A stretch of 17,228 nt of DNA, from assembly GCA_965216225.1 (NCBI GenBank), contig CBDCFF010000005.1, positions 1-17,228 on the forward strand. Direction: 5' to 3'. How positions within the stretch are numbered: position 1 is the stretch's first letter; the number at the start of each line of letters is the position of its first letter. Below the pieces are notes generated by a model. It saw only the letters and a program-made list of their open reading frames with translations. It searched no databases and was not told where the DNA came from. This stretch comes from 3107 sp965216225 (GTDB taxonomy: Bacteria; Pseudomonadota; Alphaproteobacteria; Rhodobacterales; Rhodobacteraceae). A program made the position numbers and the translations under genes. Positions 7,215 through 14,442 of this stretch are shown here, piece after piece.

Positions 7215-8283
7215 GATAGACCCTCGCTGTTCTGGCCTGTTCATGGCAAGATCGGTCCTGCGTGAGATTCGGGACGGAGGCAAGACATGCTGATTTCTTT
7301 GCACAAGCAGGCGACGACGACGCCGAAGATCAGGGCCGCGATCCAAGCGAGCAAAGAGCCCGCGTGGATCGTGGCCGAGCGCTACGGCATCTCGGAGCAG
7401 ACCGTCTGGAGACACCGTCCATGATCGGAGCCACACGGCGCACAGGTTGCAGACCACACTCACGCCAGCACAGGAGGCCGTGGCCGTCTCGCTGAGGAAG
7501 ACGCTGCTGCTGCCGCTCGACGACCTGCTCGCCGTGGTCCGCGAGTTTCTCAACCCGACCGTCTCGCGCTCCGGGCTGGACCGATGCCTGCGTCGGCATG
7601 GGGTCGGCGCCCTCCGTGACCTGAAGCCGAAGGTGGCGAAGCCCGCGCACAAGCCTTTCAAGGCATACGAGCCCGGCGACATCCACATCGACGTGAAATA
7701 CCTGCCGCAGATGGCCGATGAGGACCGGCCCCGGTATCTGTTCGTCGTGATCGACCGCGCCACCCGCCGGGTCTTCGTGCGCATCCATCCGGCGAAGACT
7801 GCGGCCAACGCCCGCCGGTTCCTGCGCGACCTGGAGCGCGCCGCCCCGATGCGGATCACCCGCGTGCTGACCGACAACGGCAAGGAGTTCATCGACAGGC
7901 TCTTCGGCCTTCGCCGCCGCGCCGCGACCGGCAATCATGAGTTCGGCCGCCTCTGCGCCGGGTTCGGGATCGAGCATCGCCTGGCCCCACCGATGCGGCC
8001 GCAGACCAACGGCATGGTCGAGCGTTTCAACGGTCGGATCGGGGACGTGCTCCAGAGCCACCGTTTCCGCAGCGGCGAGGACCTCGAACAGACGCTTCTC
8101 CGCTACGTCCGCCTCTACAACGGCCAGCTGCCGCAATCCGTTCTGAAAGGCCGCACGCCAATCGATGCGCTCAAGGACTGGCATCGAGAAAAGCCCGATC
8201 TCTTCAGAAAACAGCCATGCAATCACATGGGATGTGACACTGCACGGATTTCGGCATGACGTTGAGGACGTTACCGGTCTTGT
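7215..8283 (+). mobile_element. IS481-family insertion sequence, degenerate
   Basis: A near full-length IS481-type element whose transposase gene is 7287-8259. The ends are inferred only: the left end lies between the IS256 fragment (about 7200) and 7287, and the right end between 8259 and the IS5 terminus at 8284. I could not identify matching terminal repeats by eye. Confidence 0.55.
7287..8259 (+). pseudogene. IS481-family transposase with a short internal deletion
   Basis: Frame 3 opens with MLISLHKQATTTPKIRAAIQ and AERYGISEQTVW, the N-terminal helix-turn-helix. After TGG at 7407-7409 the coding continues in frame 1 from GAC 7411 as DTVHDRSHT and LQTTLTPAQEAVAV. Relatives carry about five residues (KWRKR-like) at this point, so roughly 14 bp were lost and frame 3 now ends at TGA 7419. 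The rest is full length and keeps the rve-type DDE core: DIHIDVKYLPQM (first Asp), VLTDNGKEFIDRL (second Asp) and RPQTNGMVERFNGRI (Glu). An in-frame internal start could give a protein lacking the DNA-binding domain, which should not transpose by itself. Confidence 0.85.
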
Positions 8284-9314
8284 GGGGCGTTGTTGCATGG
8301 ATTGCCAAGGGAACGAACACCCGCTTTACCCAATGTTCGGAAGATTTTCACGCTGTCTGGCATGCCAGGCGCGGTGAATGTGTTGAGGCAGTGGATGCCG
8401 ACGGCGGCTTCGGTCTTCCGGGTGTCCGGTTTTTGTGATGAGAGGGCGGGTCCGATGATCGTTTCACAGGGGAAGATTGCGGTTTCGCAGAGCGAGCGGC
8501 GGTGATAGCCGCTTTGCTGTTTCCACCCTTTTCGCCCGATCTCGACGATCCTCTGCACGGCCTGGCCCCTCGTGGGCGGCGGGTCGTGGGCGGCGGTCCC
8601 CGAGGTGTCCTGGCGGTGTCTTGGCGGTGTGATCGCGGCCCCTTTCGGGGCGCAATGACGGGCCTTGCACCCCGCTTCAGGATGGCGCGACGATTGGCAG
8701 AACTGTCACAGGCCTTGTCGGCGCTCACGGCCTCAGGCGCGGTTTCGATGTGCGTCAAAAGGCCGGGCAGTTCGGGGCCCGTCACGGGCATCGCTGATGG
8801 TCAGTTCATGAGCCATGATGTCACCACTCACGGTATCCACGCCCGGATGCAGCCTGCGACGGATACGCCGCTTGTCCTTGCCATGCCGACGCATCTTCCA
8901 CTCGCCCTCGCAAAACATCTTCAGACCCGTCGCATCAATGGCAAGGTTGACCGGGCCGTTTGCGCGGGGTTTGAGACGTGGCGCCTCCAATCCTTCCGCC
9001 CAGCGCGAGAACGTCGAATAATGCGCTATCTCGATTGTCAGGTCCATAAGCGTCACCAGGCTTGAGAGAAACCCCCGGGTCTGGCGCAAGGTCAGCCCGG
9101 ACACCGGGCGCAGGCAAAGCGCGGCCAGAATGGCCACATCGCTGTAACGCTTCCCTTTACCCCTGCGCGCCCGCCGGCAAGACAGAACCTCTGCGGCGAT
9201 CCAGAGAGTGAACTGACCACGCGCAATCAGGGCTCGATTGTATTCGGGCCAGTTTCGGACGCGATATGTTGCTTTGGCAGATGAAGGCGCCGCTGAGGAA
9301 AAAGACTGTGGCAT
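8271..9314 (-). pseudogene. IS5-family transposase, two single-base frameshifts
   Basis: Read on the minus strand from ATG 9314 (MPQSFSSAAPSS): YRVRNWPEYNRALIARGQF, RYSDVAILAALCL, LRQTRGFLSSL, DFSTFSRW-like HYSTFSRWAEGLE, NLAIDATGLK (first Asp) and GDIMAHELTISDARDGP. One extra base in the G run 8774-8777 then shifts to PELPGLLTHIETAPEAVSAD and KACDSSANRRAI (second Asp), RPVIAPRKG. One missing base in the C run 8639-8642 shifts again to QAVQRIVEIGRKGWKQQSGYHRRSLCET (Glu) and KTEAAVGIHCLNTFTAPGMPDS. All three catalytic residues are present, so only the two indels disable it. The last frame runs through the terminal repeat to TAA 8271, outside the element. Confidence 0.85.
8284..8301 (+). repeat. 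Left terminal inverted repeat of the IS5-family element
   Basis: An 18-base sequence, reverse complement of 9368-9385 with no mismatch. The next base outward does not pair. Confidence 0.85.
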
Positions 9315-9367
9315 CCTCAGCGTGAAGCACAAACCTCAACAAGGGGGAATCCAGAAAATTTTCAACT

Positions 9368-9385
9368 TCCATGCAACAACGCCCC
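9368..9385 (-). repeat. Right terminal inverted repeat of the IS5-family element
   Basis: TCCATGCAACAACGCCCC, the exact reverse complement of 8284-8301. Confidence 0.85.
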
Positions 9386-9569
9386 GACGCCAGCCTATCG
9401 CATTGCCGCTTCAGGCAATTCCCATTGTTTGCGTGACACCGCATCGCGGCGGGCAAAAAGCCAATAGCTGGTACTGTCAAATATCTTTCGTGGTGATGCA
9501 ACGCCCGTTTGTCCAGACGGACCAGTTCCCCGGTGGCCAACTGTGTGCGCCCCGCACAACGGCAGAGAG
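9386..9569 (-). pseudogene. Unidentified gene remnant between two insertion sequences
   Basis: This 184-bp strip is not part of either neighbouring element. On the minus strand two overlapping frames can be joined: QLATGELVRLDKRALHHHER, then SYWLFARRDAVSRKQWELPEAAMR ending at a TAG near 9395. The shape (LATGxLVRL, then YWLxxRRDA) faintly recalls the C-terminus of LysR-type regulators, but I am not confident of that. It is probably the 3' end of a host gene cut by the IS6-type element, with a frameshift. Confidence 0.3.
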
Positions 9570-9586
9570 GGTGTTGTCACATAACC
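9570..9586 (+). repeat. Left terminal inverted repeat of the IS6-family element
   Basis: GGTGTTGTCACATAACC pairs with 10435-10451, 16 of 17 positions. A short stem AGAGAGG (9564-9570) / CCTCTCT (9585-9591) also brackets it. Confidence 0.8.
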
Positions 9587-10434
9587 TCTCTCGAGTTGTT
9601 GGTCTTTGCATCAACAGGCAAGACGCCGAGATGAGCACATCCGCCATCAGCTACAAACGCCAGCGGTTTCCGCCAGAAATCATCGCCCATGCAGTCTGGC
9701 TCTATTGTCGGTTTAACCTCAGCCTGCGCGCAGTCGAAGAGATGCTTTTGGAGCGCGGGATCGACATTTCCCATGAAACGCTCCGACGGTGGGTTGTGAA
9801 ATTTGGCCCGATCATCGCGCGTGGCTTGCGCCGACAACAGCCTCCATCGGGCGGCATCTGGCATCCGGACGAAGTCGTCGTGAAGATAAAAGGCCGGAAG
9901 TTCCGGCTGTGGAGAGCAGTCGGCGAGAATGGGATCGTGCTTGACGAAATTCTTCAGCGTCGTCGCGACAGGAAGGCCGCGAAGCGCCTGCTTGTCCGAT
10001 TGATGAAGAAGCAGGGGCAAACGCCGAAACGCTTCATCGCCGACAAGTTGGGATCCTGTGGTGCGGCCATGCGCGAGATTGCTCCGGGCATCGAACACCG
10101 GTCTCACAAGGGGCTCAACAATCGGGCCGGGAACAGCCACTTGCCGTTTCGAAAGCGGCAGAAGGCAATGCAAGGGTATCGGGCGCCGGGCGGATTGCAA
10201 CGGTTCGCATCAATCCATTCCGCCGTGCGAAACTGTTTCTCGGTCCCCATTCGCCGTGTTTCGATGTCTGGATGGCGAAGGGTCAGGCGGTGCAGACGGC
10301 ATACGGTATTTCGCACCCGTTCCCGCGGATGCACCGATCCTTCCCATTGCATCAGGTCGAAGCATTTGACGCTTGGAATGCAGCGGCTCGTGCCGCTTCA
10401 GAACTGGCTTCGCAAGCTTCTTCTGCCCTCTCCG

Positions 10435-10451
10435 GGTTACGTGACAACACC
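10435..10451 (-). repeat. Right terminal inverted repeat of the IS6-family element
   Basis: GGTTACGTGACAACACC, the reverse complement of 9570-9586 apart from one base. Confidence 0.8.
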
Positions 10452-10547
10452 GATGAATCCAATGATCATGGCTGCGATCCAGGCGCCTTTGCCGCGTTCA
10501 TCCAGCCAGTTCCCGGCTTGCGAAGGCCAGGCTGCGACGTTGCTCAT
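10452..10547 (-). pseudogene. DUF2852 protein, N-terminal stump cut by the IS6-family element
   Basis: From ATG 10547 on the minus strand the frame reads MSNVAAWPSQAGNWLDERGK then GAWIAAMIIGFI and runs straight into the IS6 terminal repeat at 10451. WLDxRGKxAWIAAMxxGFI is the start of the single-pass DUF2852 membrane proteins of alphaproteobacteria, whose helix normally continues with WPxGLAxL. A GGAG lies about seven bases before the ATG, so the start looks genuine. Only about 32 codons remain and the rest is absent on the left side of the element. Function of the family is not known to me. Confidence 0.68.
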
Positions 10548-10575
10548 ACGGGTCTCCAATCCTTTGTCTGCATGG

Positions 10576-10594
10576 ATGTGAATGCTTTTCACAT
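10576..10594. promoter_or_regulatory. Inverted repeat ATGTGAA-N5-TTCACAT, possible operator
   Basis: A perfect 7-bp inverted repeat with a 5-base centre, about 30 bp upstream of the DUF2852 start. Size and symmetry fit a dimeric regulator site; no specific regulator can be named. Confidence 0.35.
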
Positions 10595-10632
10595 CACACA
10601 GATTGGCAGCACCGGACAGGAATTCAAGGATC

Positions 10633-10652
10633 AATGTAAATTTTTTTACATT
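10633..10652. promoter_or_regulatory. AT-rich palindrome AATGTAAA-TTTT-TTTACATT
   Basis: A perfect 8-bp inverted repeat that touches the stop codon (TAA, 10653-10651) of the YbaK-type gene. It is strikingly AT-rich in a GC-rich region. It could be an operator or promoter element for the DUF2852 gene, or a weak hairpin ending the upstream transcript; it lacks the GC stem of a normal terminator. Confidence 0.4.
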
Positions 10653-11130
10653 ACTCCCGGTCGGTCGTGAAATCGGCCACCTGCGCGTTTGAAATGCGCT
10701 GAATTTCCAGGGGGTTGCATGGAAATATGTGGCGCGGAGTGCCCCCCGCCGCCCAGACCGTGCCGAAATCCGTCAGGCGCGGGTCCATGAAGCAGCGTAT
10801 CGGTGACAGGTGCCCCACGGGCGCGACGCCGCCGATGGCAAAACCGGTCTGCGCGCGCACAAGGTTCGCATCGGCCTTGCCCAATGGCTCCGCCGCGATC
10901 CTTGCCGCCTTTTGCGGGCAGACCCTGTTGCCGCCCGCGGTCAGGAACAACAGCGCATCGCCGCTTGTTTCGCCCCTGAACACGATGGATTTGACGATCT
11001 GGTCCAATACGCATCCCGCAGCAGAGGCCGCCTGCGCGGCGGTGCGGGTTTCGTCAGGCATTTCCAGGATTTCGGTGCTCAAACCGGCTTTGGCCAGCGC
11101 TTCGCGTACACGTTTCAGGCTCTTGCTCAT
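10651..11130 (-). CDS. YbaK/EbsC-family protein (putative aminoacyl-tRNA deacylase)
   Basis: Proteins of this fold hydrolyse wrongly charged aminoacyl-tRNAs (for example Cys- or Ala-tRNA-Pro) in the cytoplasm; a few members have other or unknown substrates. The 159-residue length is normal. Visible features are KSIVFRG (Lys47, equivalent to the conserved lysine), LLFLTAGGNRV, GKADANLVRAQTGFAIGGVAPVGH and the DFGTVWAAGGTPRHIFPCNPLE block near the end. The start at 11130 is backed by GGGAGG about 8-10 bases upstream. It is divergent from glnE with 93 bp between the two starts, which must hold both promoters. On its 3' side was the now truncated DUF2852 gene, in the same direction. The exact tRNA substrate cannot be given from sequence. 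Confidence 0.88.
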   Translation of the reverse strand: MSKSLKRVREALAKAGLSTEILEMPDETRTAAQAASAAGCVLDQIVKSIVFRGETSGDALLFLTAGGNRVCPQKAARIAAEPLGKADANLVRAQTGFAIGGVAPVGHLSPIRCFMDPRLTDFGTVWAAGGTPRHIFPCNPLEIQRISNAQVADFTTDRE

Positions 11131-11223
11131 GCACGGATCCTCCCGGAGCCTCGAAACTGCCTTTTGCGGCGCGCCGGTTCAAGCCCCATTGACCGCCTGC
11201 ACATGGGGCCGCATCTTCGGCCC

Positions 11224-14022
11224 ATGACATTTTCATCCCGTATCACCCGCTGCCCGATTCCCCACAATCCCGAGAGGGGCGCAGAGGCGTTGGCCCGGCT
11301 CTCCGGGCAGCCCCGCGAGATCGCCGAACTGATTCGTGGCGCGACCGGTTGCAGTCCGTATCTGGCAGGGCTTGCGCAAAGAGAGGCCGACTGGCTGGGC
11401 ATGGTTCTTTCCGGCAGTCCGCAGGACGCATTGCTGGGCGTCCTCGACCCGTTGCCGGAAATCGCGCCGGATCGGCTTTCCGATGAACTTCGACAGGCCA
11501 AGAGACGGGTGGCGCTGCTGGTCGCGCTTTGCGACCTTGGGGGTATCTGGGCGCTGGAAGACGTTACCGTCGCATTGACCCGTTTTGCCGACCTCGCCGT
11601 CGATCTGTCGGTGAAAGCGCAGGTGGGCGCGGAAATCAGGCGCGGCAGGTTGCCCGGCATGTCGCCCGACGATGTGCCCGATGCGGCCGGTATGGTCGCG
11701 CTGGCCATGGGCAAGATGGGCGCGGGAGAGCTTAACTATTCCTCCGACATCGACCTGATCTGCCTGTTCGATGAAACCCGTTTCGACCCCGGCGATTATC
11801 ACGATGCGCGGGCGGGCTTTATCCGTGCGACCCGCCGGATGACCGCGCAACTGTCGGACATGACGGGCGAGGGCTATGTTTTCCGCACCGATCTGCGCCT
11901 GCGCCCGGATCCCTCCGCCACGCCGGTCTGCCTGTCGATGGAAGCTGCCGAACGCTATTATGAAAGCGTGGGCCGGACGTGGGAGCGCGCGGCCCATATC
12001 AAGGCGCGGCCCTGCGCCGGCGATCTGAAGGCCGCAGAGCGGTATCTGGAGCGCCTGCGCCCGTTTGTCTGGCGCCGCCATCTGGATTTCGCCGCCATTC
12101 AGGATGCCCATGACATGCGTCTGCGCATCCGGGATCACAAGGGGCTGGGCGGTCCGATCACCCTGCCGGGCCACAACATCAAACTCGGGCGTGGGGGCAT
12201 CCGGGAAATAGAGTTTCTGACCCAGACCAGCCAGATCATCGCCGGTGGCCGTGATCCCGACCTGCGCGTTCGCGAAACGCTGAAGGGGCTGGCGCGGCTC
12301 GCCGCCAAGGGATGGCTGCCAGAGGAATGTTCCGTGATACTGTGTGACAACTATGTTTTTTACAGGGAAACCGAACATCGCCTGCAAATGATCGGCGACG
12401 CCCAGACCCATGATCTGCCGGGAAGTGACGAAGGGTTTGAACGTCTTGCGCACCTCATGGGCCGCACTGATGTCGATGCGCTGAAGCGTGAACTGTTCGA
12501 CCGCCTGACCGGCGTGCATGAGTTGACAGAGGGTTTTTTCACTCCGGGCGAGGCTGCGCCAGAGCCGGAATCGCTGTCTGACGACGCCGCCCGGATGATC
12601 TCTCGGTGGCGGTCCTATCCGGCGCTGCGATCAGAGCGGGCACAGGACATATTCAACAGGATAAAACCGGAAATTCTGACGCGGATGAACCGTGCTGCGC
12701 GACCGGAAGAAGCCCTGGGGCAGTTTGACAGGTTCCTGGCGGGCCTGCCTGCGGGGGTGCAGATACTGTCCCTGTTCGAAGCCAGCGGGCGACTCATCGA
12801 CCTGCTTGTGGACATCTGCGCCACCTCGCCCGCGCTTGCCCGTCACCTGTCGCGCAATTCCGGGGTTCTGGATGCCGTGCTGTGCGGGTCGTTCTTTGTG
12901 GCATGGCCGGGGGTCGATGGCCTGGATGCGTTGTTTTCGGAAACGATGGCGGCTGCGGATGACTACGAAAACAAGCTGGATGCGATTCGCCGCGCGCATC
13001 GCGAATGGCATTTCCGCGTCGGCGTCCATCATCTGCGGGGGCTTGTGGATGCGCAGGAGGCGGGCAGGCAGTATTCCGATCTTGCCGAGGCGGTGATTCG
13101 CACGCTCTGGCGCACGGTGATCAGGGAGTTTGCCCGCAAATACGGGCCGCCGCCGGGGAACGGGGCGGTGGTTCTGGGGATGGGATCGCTTGGCGCACGG
13201 AACATGAATGCGCGCTCTGACCTCGATCTGATCGTGGTCTACGATGCCGGGGGCGCCGAAGGCTCTGACGGGCCGCGCCCGCTGATGACCCGGCCTTATT
13301 ATGCGCGCCTTGTGCAGGCGTTGGTGACGGCCCTGACTGCGCCCATGGCGGGCGGCAAGCTCTATGATGTCGATATGCGCCTGCGGCCCTCCGGCAGGCA
13401 GGGTCCGGTCGCCACGTCTTTTGAATCCTTTCAATCGTATCAAATGAGCGAAGCCTGGACCTGGGAGCATCTGGCGCTGACGCGCGCCCGCGGGGTGGCG
13501 GGCCCGGATATGCTTGCGGCGAGTGTGGAGGCGTTCCGCCGTCGGCTTCTGTCGGAAAAGGGCGTGACGGAAAAGGTTCTGTCCGGCGTCATCGACATGC
13601 GCGCGCGGCTGGCCGAGGCCAGGCCCGCAACTGCACAATGGGAAGCAAGACTGGGGCCGGGCGGTATGCAGGATATTGAACTTCTGGCGGAGGCGGGGGC
13701 GCTGATGACGGGCTGCCATGAGACCGCGCTTGCCGGGCAACTGGCTGCGGCGGCAGGGTCTGGCTGGCTGTCGGGGGAAGAGGCGGAAACGCTGTCATCG
13801 TGCTATGCCTTGCTGTGGAAAATCCGGATCGGTTCGCGGCTGATCTCGGAAAAACCATTGGATATGAATGAGATAGGCGAAGGGGGGCGATCCTTCATTC
13901 TGCGTGAAACAGGCGCTGCGGACACCGGCGCACTCAGGCTGCGATTTTCCGAAAACACTGCCGCCAGCGATGCGGTGATCACCGGGGCGCTGTCCCGGAA
14001 ACCTGCGGGAGGCCGCGCATGA
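11224..14022 (+). CDS. glnE: Bifunctional glutamine synthetase adenylyltransferase/deadenylase
   Basis: GlnE attaches AMP to glutamine synthetase and removes it again, under PII and glutamine control, and so sets ammonium assimilation. The 932-residue protein has the two expected nucleotidyltransferase domains. The N-terminal deadenylylase has GKMGAGELNYSSDIDLI (residues 163-178, Asp175 and Asp177). The C-terminal adenylyltransferase has GMGSLGARNMNARSDLDLIVVYD (from residue 652, Asp666 and Asp668). Other conserved pieces are the FRTDLRLRPD and DMRLRPSGRQG blocks after each site and GRGGIREIEFLTQ. ATG 11224 is chosen because MTFSSRITRCPIPHNP lies close to the expected start; the open frame begins far upstream but overlaps the divergent gene. 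No frameshift in 2.8 kb. The stop overlaps the next start as ATGA (14019-14022). Confidence 0.95.
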   Translation: MTFSSRITRCPIPHNPERGAEALARLSGQPREIAELIRGATGCSPYLAGLAQREADWLGMVLSGSPQDALLGVLDPLPEIAPDRLSDELRQAKRRVALLVALCDLGGIWALEDVTVALTRFADLAVDLSVKAQVGAEIRRGRLPGMSPDDVPDAAGMVALAMGKMGAGELNYSSDIDLICLFDETRFDPGDYHDARAGFIRATRRMTAQLSDMTGEGYVFRTDLRLRPDPSATPVCLSMEAAERYYESVGRTWERAAHIKARPCAGDLKAAERYLERLRPFVWRRHLDFAAIQDAHDMRLRIRDHKGLGGPITLPGHNIKLGRGGIREIEFLTQTSQIIAGGRDPDLRVRETLKGLARLAAKGWLPEECSVILCDNYVFYRETEHRLQMIGDAQTHDLPGSDEGFERLAHLMGRTDVDALKRELFDRLTGVHELTEGFFTPGEAAPEPESLSDDAARMISRWRSYPALRSERAQDIFNRIKPEILTRMNRAARPEEALGQFDRFLAGLPAGVQILSLFEASGRLIDLLVDICATSPALARHLSRNSGVLDAVLCGSFFVAWPGVDGLDALFSETMAAADDYENKLDAIRRAHREWHFRVGVHHLRGLVDAQEAGRQYSDLAEAVIRTLWRTVIREFARKYGPPPGNGAVVLGMGSLGARNMNARSDLDLIVVYDAGGAEGSDGPRPLMTRPYYARLVQALVTALTAPMAGGKLYDVDMRLRPSGRQGPVATSFESFQSYQMSEAWTWEHLALTRARGVAGPDMLAASVEAFRRRLLSEKGVTEKVLSGVIDMRARLAEARPATAQWEARLGPGGMQDIELLAEAGALMTGCHETALAGQLAAAAGSGWLSGEEAETLSSCYALLWKIRIGSRLISEKPLDMNEIGEGGRSFILRETGAADTGALRLRFSENTAASDAVITGALSRKPAGGRA

Positions 14023-14300
14023 ACCTGCAACAGATGGATCCGCGCGGGCTGTTCAAGGACAGTTACAGGATCGAGGGAATCACCGGGGGCGAGTGCCGTT
14101 CGATCTTTCTGGATTGGGCGATAGGGGTTCCGGCGGATCGGGATGAAAAGGTCTGGCTGAAGGAAATCCACGCATATTACCAGCCGCTTTTCCCCGATCA
14201 TCCGATGACAAGGGTTCTGACAGAGGGGTTGGGCACTGCCGGAAAGGCTCGCCGCAGGGGCGGGCGGTCAGGCCGCGTTCCGCCGGGCCGAAAGGGTTAG
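14019..14300 (+). CDS. Small conserved protein coupled to glnE, function unknown
   Basis: A 93-residue soluble protein without signal peptide or membrane segment. The body reads MDPRGLFKDSYRIEGITGGE, CRSIFLDWAIGVPADRDEKV and YYQPLFPDHPMTRVLTEGL, ending in a very basic Arg/Gly-rich tail. Acidic and aromatic residues dominate the first 75 positions. I recall short proteins with this DSYRIEGI and FLDWA core in Rhodobacterales but know no function. Its ATG overlaps the glnE stop (ATGA), so it is translationally coupled and probably acts with or is dosed like GlnE; that link is inference. Relatives seem to end in a similar basic tail, so the last 20 residues may be genuine rather than a frameshift. 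Confidence 0.72.
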   Translation: MNLQQMDPRGLFKDSYRIEGITGGECRSIFLDWAIGVPADRDEKVWLKEIHAYYQPLFPDHPMTRVLTEGLGTAGKARRRGGRSGRVPPGRKG

Positions 14301-14331
14301 CTTTTCGCGTCGGCACCACATATGCGCGCCT

Positions 14332-14368
14332 GCCGGTGGCATGAGCCTGCTGCGTGGATGCCTCCGGC
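14332..14368 (+). terminator. Hairpin downstream of the glnE operon, possible terminator
   Basis: GCCGGTGGCAT (14332-14342) and ATGCCTCCGGC (14358-14368) pair at 10 of 11 positions around a 15-base loop. It lies 32 bp after the small gene's stop and before the MFS gene. No T-run follows, so a factor-independent terminator is doubtful. Confidence 0.35.
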
Positions 14369-14442
14369 CGCCCCACCGCAAGGAATGGATTGACGCCGCG
14401 CGCAATACTGTCCAGCCTCGTCAGGGTTGATCCGGGGGTGTC

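Larger units (their letters stand above)
8284..9385 (-). mobile_element. IS5-family insertion sequence with perfect 18-bp terminal inverted repeats
   Basis: The 1102-bp element is bounded by GGGGCGTTGTTGCATGGA at 8284-8301 and its exact reverse complement at 9368-9385. It encloses a minus-strand IS5-type transposase gene. The flanking bases (CTTGT before, GACGC after) show no target duplication, so a flank was lost or the element was brought here by recombination. The perfect ends suggest it is among the younger insertions in this island. Confidence 0.85.
9570..10451 (+). mobile_element. IS6-family insertion sequence
   Basis: The 882-bp element is bounded by GGTGTTGTCACATAACC (9570-9586) and GGTTACGTGACAACACC (10435-10451), inverted repeats with one mismatch in 17. 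It encloses a plus-strand IS6-type transposase gene. The 8 bases on each side (GCAGAGAG and GATGAATC) do not match, so the usual 8-bp target duplication is absent. For IS6 elements this is common after adjacent deletion or cointegrate rearrangement. Its right end cuts a DUF2852 gene. Confidence 0.83.
9631..10581 (+). pseudogene. IS6-family transposase, catalytic Glu replaced by Gly and tail frameshifted
   Basis: MSTSAISYKRQRFPPEIIAH and LSLRAVEEMLLERGIDISHETLRRWV form the N-terminal helix-turn-helix region of IS6-type transposases. The DDE core follows: IWHPDEVVVKIKG (Asp80), KRFIADKLGSCGAA (Asp138), then EHRSHKGLNNRAGNSHLPFRKRQ. In the family the last block reads NNRAENSH, and its Glu is the third catalytic residue; here codon 10129-10131 is GGG (Gly167), one base from GAG. 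The enzyme should therefore be inactive even though the frame is open. After VRNCFSVPIRR the frame leaves the family sequence, and the expected tail HQVEAFDAWNAAARAA appears in another frame (about 10348-10395). The ORF thus runs past the right terminal repeat to 10581 and is longer (316 aa) than the usual 230-240. Confidence 0.82.

Noticed and set aside
9564..9591. AGAGAGG / CCTCTCT hairpin as a terminator
   Set aside because: It brackets the IS6 terminal repeat and has no T-run; chance or an element end feature is more likely.
5990..10451. A composite transposon or defence island carrying cargo
   Set aside because: All recognisable open frames in the island are transposase pieces; the IS copies flanking it are different families, and no cargo gene is left between them.
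10810..11223. Upstream extension of the glnE frame to 10810
   Set aside because: It overlaps the divergent YbaK-type gene antisense and reads as Arg-rich nonsense; GlnE similarity begins near 11224.
11233..12519. 428-codon minus-strand frame opposite glnE
   Set aside because: No motif, His/Gln/Arg-biased composition, and it lies entirely antisense to the clearly coding glnE.
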